NCBI GenBank assembly: GCA_028864885.1
Contig: JAGWLR010000028.1
Coordinates: 1 to 37,447 of the forward strand
Source of the DNA: Burkholderiales bacterium
Lineage (GTDB): Bacteria > Pseudomonadota > Gammaproteobacteria > Burkholderiales > Burkholderiaceae_C
DNA length: 37,447 nucleotides
Direction: 5' to 3'
Both the position numbers and the translations under genes were made by a program. Under the pieces are notes generated by a model. It had not been told where the DNA came from and did not search any database. It saw only the letters and a list, made by a program, of their open reading frames with translations. Below are positions 1-7,334 of this stretch, piece by piece (the stretch's first letter is position 1; every line of letters starts with the position of its first letter).

Positions 1-1
1 G

Positions 2-490
2 GGGGGGGGTGGGGCCTCTCGTGCCCACAGCGTGGCCAATGGCCTGGACGAGTTGCTGGCGCGCGGCGCTCAACCGCACGACTGGGTTCTGGTGCATGAT
101 GCCGCCCGTTGTCTGATCAGCCCACAGTCTGTGGACCGATTGATCGATGCCTGTATGCCGGACGAGGTAGGCGGCATTTTGGCTTTGCCGCTGGCTGACA
201 CCTTGAAGTCGGCGGTTCAGGATCAACACGGTGCCACGCGTGCCACGCAGACAATTGATCGCTCAGGCAAGTGGGCGGCGCAAACCCCGCAGATGTTCCG
301 TCTGGGGTTGTTGCGGCCGGCCTTGATGTTGGGCTTGAGCACGCCCGAGGCGGCCGCAGCCATCACTGACGAGGCCAGTGCCATCGAAGGGCTGGGGCAT
401 CAGCCCCTGCTGGTGCAGGGTGACTTCGAAAACTTCAAGGTGACGTGGCCGGGCGACTTTGCTTTGGCCGAGCGCTTGCTGCGAGTTTGA
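2..490 (+). CDS. ispD: 2-C-methyl-D-erythritol 4-phosphate cytidylyltransferase, 5' truncated by window edge
   Basis: IspD joins CTP to methylerythritol 4-phosphate in the MEP isoprenoid pathway. Only the last 162 codons are present; the frame is open to the window edge, so the GTG at 32 is an internal valine and not a start. Family motifs visible are the R-x-x-S-V-x-N-G-L segment near base 20-46, the H-D-A-A-R segment near 97-111 and the T-D-E-A-S segment near 366-380. The full family length is about 230 residues. The 3' end overlaps the 3' end of the convergent zeta-like toxin gene by 56 bases. The partner gene ispF lies 2.6 kb downstream instead of directly adjacent. The run of G at the very start may be a contig-end artefact. 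Confidence 0.93.
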   Translation, partial: GGGGASRAHSVANGLDELLARGAQPHDWVLVHDAARCLISPQSVDRLIDACMPDEVGGILALPLADTLKSAVQDQHGATRATQTIDRSGKWAAQTPQMFRLGLLRPALMLGLSTPEAAAAITDEASAIEGLGHQPLLVQGDFENFKVTWPGDFALAERLLRV

Positions 491-1142
491 TGGCGGCCAT
501 CACGACCGGCTTGGCCCACTCCGGCGTCTGAGTCAACGCGGTGGGCGTTTGGGGGACGAGTACCTTGGGTACGGCCTTGGGGCCGGTTCGTCGCCAATGC
601 AAAACTGGTTGCAGACGCGGCGCTTGGCCCTGTTGCGGGCTGGCTTCGGCGCTGTTGTCGTACACCCTCAACTCGGTGAGATAGGGCAGCAACTCGATCA
701 ATTGAAGTCGGCTCTGATCAAAGCGGCGTCGCACGTCGGCCTCAGGGATGTCGTGCCCCCCGTGTTGGACCCGCGCCTTGATGCGGGCCAGGTGCAATTC
801 GGGGCTAGCCAGTCCCACGTACCAGATGCGAACCTCGAAACCCGCTTCGGCAGCGTCCTTCAGCAATTTGGCGAAACTGCGTCCACCCAATGTGGTCTCG
901 AAGTTGTAGTCGAGGCCTTCAACGATGGCCCGCTGCAGCAGTCGCTTGCCCTCGTGCCAGGCGGCACTGTTGGCCTGCGTTGGACTCAAGTGAGGTTGCT
1001 CTGCCCGGATGCGCGCAGCGGCCTCATCAGGGTTGAAATAGTGGCCACCACGCGCTCGAATCGTGGCGCCGCCGATGCTGCTCTTGCCGGCGCCGTTGGT
1101 GCCAGCCAGCACAAACAATCTGGGTGCCTGAGACAGGCTCAC
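435..1142 (-). CDS. Zeta-toxin-like P-loop kinase (COG4185-type), toxin of a TA pair
   Basis: This 235-residue protein has a Walker A motif G-T-N-G-A-G-K-S-S at residues 14-22, then an F-N-P-D-E segment and the N-F-E-T-T-L segment typical of zeta-like ATP-dependent kinases, several of which phosphorylate UDP-N-acetylglucosamine. Whether this one does so is inferred only from family. It is the second gene of a minus-strand pair: its ATG overlaps the stop of the Phd-type antitoxin gene by four bases (ATGA), which implies translational coupling. The last 18 or so codons run antisense to the end of ispD. The C-terminal 70 residues are rich in Pro, Ala and Gln and look poorly conserved. It could alternatively be a non-toxic ATPase of the same fold. 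Confidence 0.85.
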   Translation of the reverse strand: MSLSQAPRLFVLAGTNGAGKSSIGGATIRARGGHYFNPDEAAARIRAEQPHLSPTQANSAAWHEGKRLLQRAIVEGLDYNFETTLGGRSFAKLLKDAAEAGFEVRIWYVGLASPELHLARIKARVQHGGHDIPEADVRRRFDQSRLQLIELLPYLTELRVYDNSAEASPQQGQAPRLQPVLHWRRTGPKAVPKVLVPQTPTALTQTPEWAKPVVMAAIKLAASARPKQSRPATSP

Positions 1143-1483
1143 CTTGCGACAGCGGCCAATGCAGCTTGCGCCATCTCGTCAGGCGATGTGTCGAAGGCGT
1201 CGAGCATGGCATCCCGAGCAGCTGAGGTCTGCATGCTGGCCAGCAAGTCATCGAATTCATGACTCAAGCTGGACAGTGGGCGAGATTGCGCATTGATCAG
1301 GGCCTGATAGGCATCCAGCGACAACACCACCGCTGTGGCCCGATCGCGTTTGGTGATGGCCACCATGCCTTGGCTGTATGCCGTGTCCAGGACTCGGCCA
1401 AAACTGTTTTTGGCTTCGGTCGCTGAAAACTCCGGGACTTCAACTTCATCCCCCCGGAAATGGCGCAGGTTCAAGGCAGTCAT
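1139..1483 (-). CDS. Phd/YefM-family antitoxin
   Basis: A 114-residue protein. The central segment from about residue 18 to 65 (E-F-S-A-T-E-A-K-N-S-F-G, then I-T-K-R-D-R-A-T-A-V-V-L-S) is the Phd/YefM fold that binds operator DNA; the acidic, Ala-rich C-terminus is the expected toxin-neutralising tail. A strong Shine-Dalgarno sequence, GGAGGTG, precedes the ATG. It is the first gene of the pair and overlaps the toxin start by four bases. The promoter and a 13-base inverted repeat lie immediately upstream, consistent with autorepression. The pairing of a Phd-type antitoxin with a zeta-like toxin differs from the classical epsilon/zeta and PezAT pairs. Confidence 0.88.
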   Translation of the reverse strand: MTALNLRHFRGDEVEVPEFSATEAKNSFGRVLDTAYSQGMVAITKRDRATAVVLSLDAYQALINAQSRPLSSLSHEFDDLLASMQTSAARDAMLDAFDTSPDEMAQAALAAVAR

Positions 1484-1510
1484 GAGACACCTCCAGCAAA
1501 CAATGCTTGC

Positions 1511-1539
1511 ATTATAGCCAAATTGGCTGATTTGTCCAA
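1511..1539 (-). promoter_or_regulatory. Sigma-70 promoter of the TA operon
   Basis: On the minus strand TTGGAC (1534-1539) is separated by exactly 17 bases from a perfect TATAAT (1511-1516). The predicted start is near 1504, about 20 bases before the antitoxin ATG. The promoter lies inside the inverted repeat at 1514-1548. Confidence 0.85.
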
Positions 1540-1548
1540 TTTGGCTAT
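1514..1548. promoter_or_regulatory. Inverted-repeat operator overlapping the TA promoter
   Basis: Perfect 13-base arms, ATAGCCAAATTGG at 1514-1526 and its reverse complement at 1536-1548, flank a 9-base spacer. One arm covers the spacer/-10 side and the other covers the -35 box, so binding would block polymerase. The Phd-type antitoxin is the obvious candidate ligand; that is inference. Confidence 0.8.
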
Positions 1549-1597
1549 TTGGGGTGAACTGTGACGAGTGGACTGCCTTGCATTCGCTGTAGCCTCG

Positions 1598-2800
1598 TTA
1601 CCAGGACACTTCCTGCTCAGGCGTGGCCTTGATGCGATGCAGCGACAAGTCAGCGCCTTCAAACTCCTCTTCATGAGTCAGGCGCAGTCCTGTCAGCTTG
1701 TGCAGCAGGCCGTACACCACACCGCCGGTTACCAAAGCGAAGGCCAGCACGCAAACGGTTCCCACCAATTGGGTGACGAAGTTGACCCCACCGGCCCCGC
1801 CCAATGCAGTTTGACCAAAGATGCCGGCTGCGATGCCACCCCACGCGCCGCACAGGCCATGCAAAGGCCACACACCCAGCACATCGTCAATCTTCCATTT
1901 GTTCTGCACCAGGGTGAACATGACCACGAAGAGGGCGCCAGCTACCGCGCCAACGACCAAAGCGCCAGCTGGATGCATGATGTCAGAGCCTGCGCACACG
2001 GCTACCAGTCCGGCCAAGGGGCCGTTATAGGCAAAGCCCGGGTCGTTCTTGCCCATCAACACGGCGACCAAGGTGCCGCCGACGAGCGCCATCAGCGAAT
2101 TCACGGCCACCAAGCCGGAGATCTTGTCGATGGTTTGGGCGCTCATCACGTTGAAGCCAAACCAACCCACGGCCAGGATCCACGAGCCCAGGGCCAGGAA
2201 GGGGATGCTGGAAGGCGGGTGGGCCGACATGGCGCCATCCTTGCGATAGCGGTTGCGGCGTGCACCCAGGATCAGCACAGCAGGCAGCGCAATCCAGCCA
2301 CCAAAGGCGTGCACCACCACCGAGCCAGCAAAGTCGTGCAACTGGCCGCCAGTCAGATGCTGCAACCAGTCTTCAAAGCCGAACTTGTTGGCCCAGACTG
2401 CGCCCTCGCACAGCGGGTAGAACAAGCCGACGATGACCGCGGTGGCGATCAATTGAGGGCCAAACTTGGCGCGCTCAGCAATGCCGCCCGAGATGATGGC
2501 CGGGATCGCTGCTGCAAAGGTCAGCAAAAAGAAGAATTTGACCAGCGCATAGCCGTTGTTCTGGGCCAGCGTGCCGGCCCCGCTGAAGAAGTCGACGCCA
2601 TAGGCAACGGTGTAGCCCACGAAGAAGTACACGATGGTCGACACACAGAAGTCGACGAGGATTTTCACCAGCGCATTGACCTGGTTCTTTCCGCGAACGG
2701 TTCCCAGCTCCAGAAAAGCGAATCCTGCGTGCATGGCCAGAACCATGACAGCGCCTAAAAGGATGAACAGCGTGTCGGCGCCTTGTTTGAGTTGATCCAT
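1598..2800 (-). CDS. amtB: Ammonium transporter (Amt family)
   Basis: A 400-residue, highly hydrophobic inner-membrane channel for ammonium/ammonia. The Amt signature D-F-A-G-S-V-V-V-H-A-F-G-G is present around residue 178-190, supplying the first pore histidine, and L-H-G-L-C-G-A-W-G-G around residue 310 supplies the second. The N-terminus starts directly with a membrane segment and lacks the long signal peptide of many proteobacterial AmtB proteins. No glnK gene is adjacent. Upstream DNA carries a sigma-54-type promoter and several NtrC-like sites, so nitrogen-limitation control is expected. The gene sits between the TA pair and the divergent ispF. No good Shine-Dalgarno is seen before the ATG. 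Confidence 0.95.
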   Translation of the reverse strand: MDQLKQGADTLFILLGAVMVLAMHAGFAFLELGTVRGKNQVNALVKILVDFCVSTIVYFFVGYTVAYGVDFFSGAGTLAQNNGYALVKFFFLLTFAAAIPAIISGGIAERAKFGPQLIATAVIVGLFYPLCEGAVWANKFGFEDWLQHLTGGQLHDFAGSVVVHAFGGWIALPAVLILGARRNRYRKDGAMSAHPPSSIPFLALGSWILAVGWFGFNVMSAQTIDKISGLVAVNSLMALVGGTLVAVLMGKNDPGFAYNGPLAGLVAVCAGSDIMHPAGALVVGAVAGALFVVMFTLVQNKWKIDDVLGVWPLHGLCGAWGGIAAGIFGQTALGGAGGVNFVTQLVGTVCVLAFALVTGGVVYGLLHKLTGLRLTHEEEFEGADLSLHRIKATPEQEVSW

Positions 2801-2836
2801 TTGAGTTGTGAGGCTAAGGTCGATTGAAAAACAACA

Positions 2837-2851
2837 GCACCAAATCAGTGC
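2837..2851. promoter_or_regulatory. NtrC-like site in amtB leader
   Basis: GCACCAAATCAGTGC resembles the NtrC dyad GCACC-N5-GGTGC with one arm mismatch. It lies downstream of the predicted amtB start, where occupancy could hinder rather than help transcription. Confidence 0.5.
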
Positions 2852-2897
2852 GAATCAGACTTTGACTTAATTCGGTGCGGCAATAGCACCAAATGTA

Positions 2898-2913
2898 AGC
2901 AATTTGTGTACCA
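2898..2913 (-). promoter_or_regulatory. Sigma-54 promoter of amtB
   Basis: Read on the minus strand the sequence is TGGTACACAAATTGCT. It matches the -24/-12 consensus TGGCACRNNNNTTGCW at all defined positions except one (T for C at the fourth base), with the required GG-N10-GC spacing. The start would fall near 2887, giving a leader of about 87 bases before amtB. Confidence 0.8.
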
Positions 2914-2978
2914 GTATGGTGATTCATGCTGTCTACTGGTGCGGTTAACCTTCTGTTGGCCATTCAAGACAACAAGAT

Positions 2979-2993
2979 GAACCAATATGGTGC
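2979..2993. promoter_or_regulatory. NtrC-like enhancer site upstream of amtB
   Basis: GAACCAATATGGTGC matches GCACC-N5-GGTGC with one mismatch. It is about 95-105 bases upstream of the predicted sigma-54 start and exactly 40 bases from the next site, so the two would face the same side of the helix. Confidence 0.7.
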
Positions 2994-3018
2994 CGATTGG
3001 CGATGTGCGCCTGCAATC

Positions 3019-3033
3019 GAACCACTTTGGTGC
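3019..3033. promoter_or_regulatory. Second NtrC-like site, overlapping the ispF promoter
   Basis: GAACCACTTTGGTGC matches the NtrC dyad with one mismatch. It covers the -35 box of the predicted ispF promoter on the other strand. Confidence 0.7.
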
Positions 3034-3055
3034 ACCAAAGGCAAGGTGGGATAAT
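3027..3055 (+). promoter_or_regulatory. Sigma-70 promoter of ispF
   Basis: TTGGTG (3027-3032), a 17-base spacer and GATAAT (3050-3055). The predicted start near 3062 gives a leader of about 24 bases to the ATG at 3086. Confidence 0.6.
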
Positions 3056-3085
3056 GCGCCCCTTTTCTGGCAGCCGGTGGCGCAT

Positions 3086-3571
3086 ATGCAGATTCGAGTC
3101 GGTGAAGGTTGGGATATCCACGCCCTGGTCGAAGGTCGCCCATTGATCTTGGGCGGTGTTCGCATCGAGCACACGCATGGTCTGTTGGGCCACTCTGATG
3201 CTGATGCTTTGCTGCATGCCATCACCGACGCCGTCTTGGGTGCTGCGGGATTGGGTGACATTGGCCGTCACTTCCCCGATACCGATCCCAGGTTCAAGGG
3301 GGCGGATTCGATGACCCTGCTGGTTGAGGCGGTCGAACGCGTGAAAACCGCAGGTTGGCTGATCGGTAATCTCGACAGCACCATCGTCGCTCAGGCACCG
3401 AAGATGGCTCCCCACATTCCTTTGATGCGCGAGCGCATCGCTCAGGCGCTGGGGTTGAGCCCTGATGCTGTCAACGTCAAAGCAAAAACGGCAGAAAAAA
3501 TGGGACCGGTTGGCCAAGGGCAGGCCATTGAGGCCCGCGCAATCTGCTTACTCAGCAAACGCCCCGACTGA
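3086..3571 (+). CDS. ispF: 2-C-methyl-D-erythritol 2,4-cyclodiphosphate synthase
   Basis: IspF cyclises CDP-methylerythritol phosphate in the MEP pathway, directly after the IspE step that follows IspD. The protein is 161 residues, the normal family length, when started at ATG 3086 ([12 protein letters not shown]). The longer open frame upstream of it has no family similarity. Zinc ligands Asp10, His12 and His44 (in A-L-L-H) are visible, as are the G-H-S-D-A-D segment and the C-terminal T-A-E-K-M-G-P-V-G signature. ispF is normally next to ispD; here the TA pair and amtB intervene, so it has its own promoter. The downstream neighbour is convergent. Confidence 0.96.
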   Translation: MQIRVGEGWDIHALVEGRPLILGGVRIEHTHGLLGHSDADALLHAITDAVLGAAGLGDIGRHFPDTDPRFKGADSMTLLVEAVERVKTAGWLIGNLDSTIVAQAPKMAPHIPLMRERIAQALGLSPDAVNVKAKTAEKMGPVGQGQAIEARAICLLSKRPD

Positions 3572-3593
3572 GCGCGGCGCGCTTTCTCAACGA

Positions 3594-4922
3594 TCAAGGG
3601 GCTCGCTTGAGCTTGATGTGGGCAATCAGCCCACCATCGGGTGCGTTGGCCAACTCCAGGCCACCGCCCATCCGTTGCAGAGCCTTGTCAACAATCGCCA
3701 AACCCAGGCCAGCTCCCGTCGCGGCTGTGCGCGCCGCATCTCCGCGGAAAAACGGTGTCGTCAGTTGATGCAGCTTCTCGGGGGCCACACCAGGGCCATG
3801 ATCGCGCACCGACAGGATCACCCACGAGCCTGAACGCGTGTAGCTCACCTCCACATTGGTCACGCCGGTGTAGGTGTTGCGACCATAGCGACGAGCGTTT
3901 TCAAACAGATTGGTCAGCACCCGACCCAATTCGGTTTCGTCCGCCATGACCTTGGTGTCGATGGGCAACTTCGCCGAAATGCGGATGCGTTTGGTGTCAC
4001 GGAACTGGCTGATGGCTTTGTCGACCACCGTGGACACATGCACCGGCACCAACTGCACATCACCCGGCCGCGCGTAGTCCATGAACTTGTCGATGATGGC
4101 GTCAAGCTGGTCAATGTCGGCGGCGATGTTGCGCTTGGCCTCTTCGTCCACCACACTCATCTCGGCTTCCAGGCGCACTCGAGCCAATGGTGTCCGCAGG
4201 TCATGGGAAATGCCTGCGAGCATCACAGCGCGGTCCTCTTCTACCTTGGCCAGCTCACGCGCCATCCGGTTGAAGCCCTGATTCACCTCCCGAATCTCAC
4301 GCGTGATCATGGTTTCATCCAAAACCGAGTCGTACTCGCCCTCACGGATGCGGCTGGCCGCAAACGACAGTTCCTTCAGCGGCTGGTTGATCAGTCTGGC
4401 GATGGCGGCCGATCCCAGAATCGTGGCCACAAAGGCAATGCCCACCCAGATGAACCAGGTTTTCCCGGTCATCGGTTCGACCCGACTGCTGTCGGCCTGA
4501 AGCCAATAGTTGTCCCTCTCAATCTGGAAGCCTACCCACAGCCCCGGGGTGCCATTGACACTGCTGGCCACGACCGTAGAGGGGCCGAGCCGGCTGCGCA
4601 ACTCTTCCCCAATGGCCCGCGTGAAGCGGCTGACCTCGAAGGGCTCAAAGCGGTCAGAGGGCTCATGCGGCTTGAGAACGATGGCCTCCTGATCAAACAG
4701 GGTTTTGACCAGGGTCACGCGGTTGATGCTGTCTGCGTAGCGCAGCGCAGCACGGGATAGGTTCACCAAGCTGGCGATCTGTTGGGCAGCCTGAACCGCG
4801 CGAGGTTCAAATTCCAGGGATCGGAATGTCTGAACCCAGGCAACGATTCCTGCTGTCAACAGAACTGCCAACAAAATGAACGTCCGCCAAAACAGGCTCA
4901 GGGCGAAACGTTTTCTAGGCAT
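3594..4922 (-). CDS. EnvZ/RisS-type sensor histidine kinase
   Basis: A 442-residue inner-membrane kinase. Transmembrane segment 1 is at about residues 10-32, a periplasmic sensor loop follows to about residue 152, and transmembrane segment 2 is at about 155-178. The HAMP domain continues to about 230. The phospho-acceptor is His240 in G-I-S-H-D-L-R-T-P-L. The ATP-binding domain shows N-L-F-E-N-A-R-R-Y, D-H-G-P-G-V and G-A-G-L-G-L-A-I-V. It is the second gene of a pair: the response regulator stops just upstream with an 11-base gap, so the two are co-transcribed. The osmo-sensing EnvZ branch is the best fit (RisS in Bordetella); the actual stimulus cannot be read from sequence. Confidence 0.93.
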   Translation of the reverse strand: MPRKRFALSLFWRTFILLAVLLTAGIVAWVQTFRSLEFEPRAVQAAQQIASLVNLSRAALRYADSINRVTLVKTLFDQEAIVLKPHEPSDRFEPFEVSRFTRAIGEELRSRLGPSTVVASSVNGTPGLWVGFQIERDNYWLQADSSRVEPMTGKTWFIWVGIAFVATILGSAAIARLINQPLKELSFAASRIREGEYDSVLDETMITREIREVNQGFNRMARELAKVEEDRAVMLAGISHDLRTPLARVRLEAEMSVVDEEAKRNIAADIDQLDAIIDKFMDYARPGDVQLVPVHVSTVVDKAISQFRDTKRIRISAKLPIDTKVMADETELGRVLTNLFENARRYGRNTYTGVTNVEVSYTRSGSWVILSVRDHGPGVAPEKLHQLTTPFFRGDAARTAATGAGLGLAIVDKALQRMGGGLELANAPDGGLIAHIKLKRAP

Positions 4923-4933
4923 GTGTCACCAAA

Positions 4934-5671
4934 TCAAGCGCCGCCATCCGGCACGAACACATAGCCTACGCCCCACACCGTCTGGATATAACGCGGTTGA
5001 GCGGGGTCGGGTTCGATCATTTTTCGCAATCGCGAGATCTGGACATCCAGGCTGCGATCAAACGGTTCGAACTCTCGCCCACGTGCCAGCTGTGCCAGCT
5101 TGTCGCGTGACAGGGGTTGCCGGGGATGGCGCACCAGCGCTTTGAGCATCGAAAACTCGCCCGTGGTCAGGGCGATAGGCTCGCCATCCTTGCTCAGGCG
5201 TCGCAAAGCCAGATCAAACTCAAACGGCCCGAACTGAACGGTTTGAGCCTCCTTGGCGGGGGCCCCGGGGGCTTCTTGAGCCGGGCGGCGGCGCAGCACG
5301 GCGTGGATGCGGGCCAGCAGTTCTCGGGGATTGAAAGGCTTGGGCAGGTAGTCGTCAGCCCCGACCTCCAGGCCGACGATGCGATCAACATCCTCAACCT
5401 TGGCTGTCAACATGATGATGGGGGTGACATCATTCGCGGCACGCAGGCGGCGGCAGATGGACAGGCCATCCTCGCCAGGCAGCATCAAATCCAGCACAAT
5501 CAGGTCGACCGTTTCACGGGTCAGCAGGCGGTTGAGTGCCTTGGCATCCTCTGCCAGCAATACCTCAAACCCCTCCTGGCTGAGATAGCGACGCAGCAGA
5601 TCTCGAATGCGGGCGTCGTCATCGACCACCAGAACGCGGTCAGGACGCTGCGGTGCGGGCGTCGTAGTCAT
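4934..5671 (-). CDS. ompR: OmpR/RisA-type response regulator
   Basis: A 245-residue response regulator. The receiver domain has the acidic pair in V-V-D-D-D-A, the phosphorylated Asp61 in V-L-D-L-M-L-P-G and the Lys in Y-L-P-K-P-F. A Pro/Ala-rich linker near residue 137-150 leads to a winged-helix DNA-binding domain with the L-T-x-x-E-F-x-M-L-K-A-L segment and the C-terminal V-W-G-V-G-Y-V-F. GAGGA six bases upstream of the ATG is a good Shine-Dalgarno. It heads the operon with the kinase. The upstream intergenic region contains an inverted repeat with OmpR-like GTAACA half-sites, suggesting autoregulation. Confidence 0.94.
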   Translation of the reverse strand: MTTTPAPQRPDRVLVVDDDARIRDLLRRYLSQEGFEVLLAEDAKALNRLLTRETVDLIVLDLMLPGEDGLSICRRLRAANDVTPIIMLTAKVEDVDRIVGLEVGADDYLPKPFNPRELLARIHAVLRRRPAQEAPGAPAKEAQTVQFGPFEFDLALRRLSKDGEPIALTTGEFSMLKALVRHPRQPLSRDKLAQLARGREFEPFDRSLDVQISRLRKMIEPDPAQPRYIQTVWGVGYVFVPDGGA

Positions 5672-5684
5672 GTTCGGTCCTCGT

Positions 5685-5757
5685 TATTTGTAACAGAGCC
5701 GGATTGTGCGCAGTTTGAGCGTACCAAAACCGGGTCATTGACCAGTTGTTACAAATA
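5685..5757. promoter_or_regulatory. Inverted repeat with OmpR-like half-sites between ompR and the SIMPL gene
   Basis: TATTTGTAACA (5685-5695) recurs as its perfect reverse complement at 5747-5757, 51 bases apart, in a 151-base divergent intergenic region. The GTAACA core resembles the GxAAC core of OmpR boxes. Both ompR and the divergent gene could be controlled. No confident -35/-10 pair was found for either gene. Confidence 0.5.
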
Positions 5758-5822
5758 TTGCTGCATCCAGACGTGATCGTCAAGCTGATTGAACCGTTTG
5801 TCATCTTTGGGAGACTTTCACC

Positions 5823-6533
5823 ATGCAAATGCATTCTTTGAAGCAAGGCTGGGCCATCGGCCTCCTTGTGTGCGCAACGGCTTGTGGCGCCGCTACACGC
5901 GAAAACGCCGTCAGCTTTACGTCTACGGCGACCGAAGAACTGGTTCAAGACCAGATGACCGTGACCTTGCAGGTGCTCAAAGAGGGCGCAGTGGCATCCG
6001 ATGTCCAATCGGCCCTGAAGGCTGCCATTGACGGAGCCTTGAAAGAGGCGCGTCAGGCTGTCGAGCCCAATGGCGCGTTGGATGTGAAATCGGGCGGATT
6101 CTCCGTATTCCCGCGGTACAGCAGCACCGGCAAGATTTCCGGGTGGCAGGGCAGTGCGCAATTGATTGTCGAGGGCACGGACATGCCCAGAATCAACCAA
6201 TTGGTCGGGCGGTTGAGTCAGATGAATGTCACGGGGGTGGGGTATGGGCTGTCGCGGCCCTTGCGCGAGGCCAAGGAGTCAGCGCTCACGACCCAAGCCA
6301 TTGCGCGCTTCAAGTTGCGTGCGCAGCAAATGGCCAAAGATTTTGGCTTCAAGTCCTACAGCCTTGGCGAGGTGACGGTGTCATCGACTGATCCGGGGTT
6401 CGAGAACCGCCCGCCTGTGTTGTACGCCATGCGGGCCAAGGCCATGGATGCCGCTGAATCGGCGCTGCCTAGTGAACCGGGCAAGGGAACCTTGTCGGTC
6501 ACGGTCAGTGGCAGCGTGATCCTGCAGCCCTGA
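5823..6533 (+). CDS. SIMPL-domain (DUF541) exported protein
   Basis: A 236-residue protein with an N-terminal signal sequence (about residues 8-24, hydrophobic, then A-C-G-A-A). The rest matches the SIMPL/DUF541 pattern: an early V-S-F-T-S-T-A-T-E-E-L strand, the G-G-F-S-V-F-P-R-Y segment, G-W-Q-G-S-A-Q-L-I-V-E-G and the late A-R-F-K-L-R-A-Q-Q-M-A-K helix. Family members are periplasmic or outer-membrane-associated, with poorly defined roles in oxidative or membrane stress. GGGAGA precedes the ATG. It is divergent from ompR and could be co-regulated. Its stop is 9 bases from the convergent bpt stop. A second ATG two codons in is an alternative start. Confidence 0.85.
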   Translation: MQMHSLKQGWAIGLLVCATACGAATRENAVSFTSTATEELVQDQMTVTLQVLKEGAVASDVQSALKAAIDGALKEARQAVEPNGALDVKSGGFSVFPRYSSTGKISGWQGSAQLIVEGTDMPRINQLVGRLSQMNVTGVGYGLSRPLREAKESALTTQAIARFKLRAQQMAKDFGFKSYSLGEVTVSSTDPGFENRPPVLYAMRAKAMDAAESALPSEPGKGTLSVTVSGSVILQP

Positions 6534-6542
6534 GGCGACCCT

Positions 6543-7334
6543 TCAGGTGCTCAAAGGGGTGGGGGCCGTTGGGGCGAAGCCCGAGGGGCTGCCCTCAGCT
6601 CGCTCGCGCCACCTCCCACCAATTAGCACTTGGTGTGGAATGAACTGAGTCTTGTAGGACATCTTGGGGCTCTGAGCAATCCAGTAGCCCAGGTAAACAT
6701 ATGGCAGGCCCAAGACGCGAGCCTGTTCAATCTGCCACATCACGCCAAAGGTGCCGTAGCTGGCATGGTCATCCGGGTCATAAAACGTGTAGACCGCAGA
6801 CAACCCATCGTTGAGGATGTCCACAATCGACACCATTTTCAGCGCCCCTTGCTGCTGTCCTGGTTGGGGTGGCTCACGGAACTCGACCAGTCGAGAGTTG
6901 ACCCGGCTGTGGAGCAGAAACTGGGTGTATTGGTCCACCGAGTCGTGATCCATGCCGCCGCCCCGGTGGCGACCTGTCTGGTAGCGCAGGTACAGTTGGT
7001 AGTGCTCATTGCTGAAGCACAAACGCAAAACCCTGCTCTCCAGGTGTTCGTGGGCTTTCCAGGCGCGTCGCTGGCTTCGGGTTGCAGCAAAGCGGTCGAC
7101 ACACACCCTCAGTGGCACACAAGCCTGGCATCCGTCGCAATATGGCCGGTAGGTGAACATGCCACTGCGCCGAAATCCGTTGGCCACCAAACCGGAGTAC
7201 ACATCGGCATTGATCAACTGACTGGGCGTAGCCACCTGCGACCGGGCCGACCTGTTTTCCAGGTAGCTGCACGGGTAGGGGGCTGTTGCATAGAACTGCA
7301 ACGAAGCCAGTGGAAGATCTTTGAGGTGTGTCAC
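6543..7334 (-). CDS. bpt: Aspartate/glutamate leucyltransferase (Bpt)
   Basis: Bpt transfers Leu from Leu-tRNA to proteins with N-terminal Asp or Glu, making N-degrons for ClpS/ClpAP. The protein is 263 residues if started at GTG 7334 (V-T-H-L-K-D-L-P). That GTG overlaps the aat stop (GTGA) and matches the usual family start, whereas an ATG 42 bases further upstream would add 14 unrelated residues. Visible family features are the [10 protein letters not shown] start, [19 protein letters not shown] with its Cys cluster, Y-T-F-Y-D-P and Y-L-G-Y-W-I. It is translated coupled to aat, so the two enzymes of the bacterial N-degron pathway form one operon. Confidence 0.93.
   Translation of the reverse strand: MTHLKDLPLASLQFYATAPYPCSYLENRSARSQVATPSQLINADVYSGLVANGFRRSGMFTYRPYCDGCQACVPLRVCVDRFAATRSQRRAWKAHEHLESRVLRLCFSNEHYQLYLRYQTGRHRGGGMDHDSVDQYTQFLLHSRVNSRLVEFREPPQPGQQQGALKMVSIVDILNDGLSAVYTFYDPDDHASYGTFGVMWQIEQARVLGLPYVYLGYWIAQSPKMSYKTQFIPHQVLIGGRWRERAEGSPSGFAPTAPTPLST

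Noticed and set aside
1568-2758. A 396-codon open frame antisense to amtB
   Set aside because: The minus strand encodes a complete Amt transporter; the plus frame is hydrophilic, His/Gln-rich and without family features.
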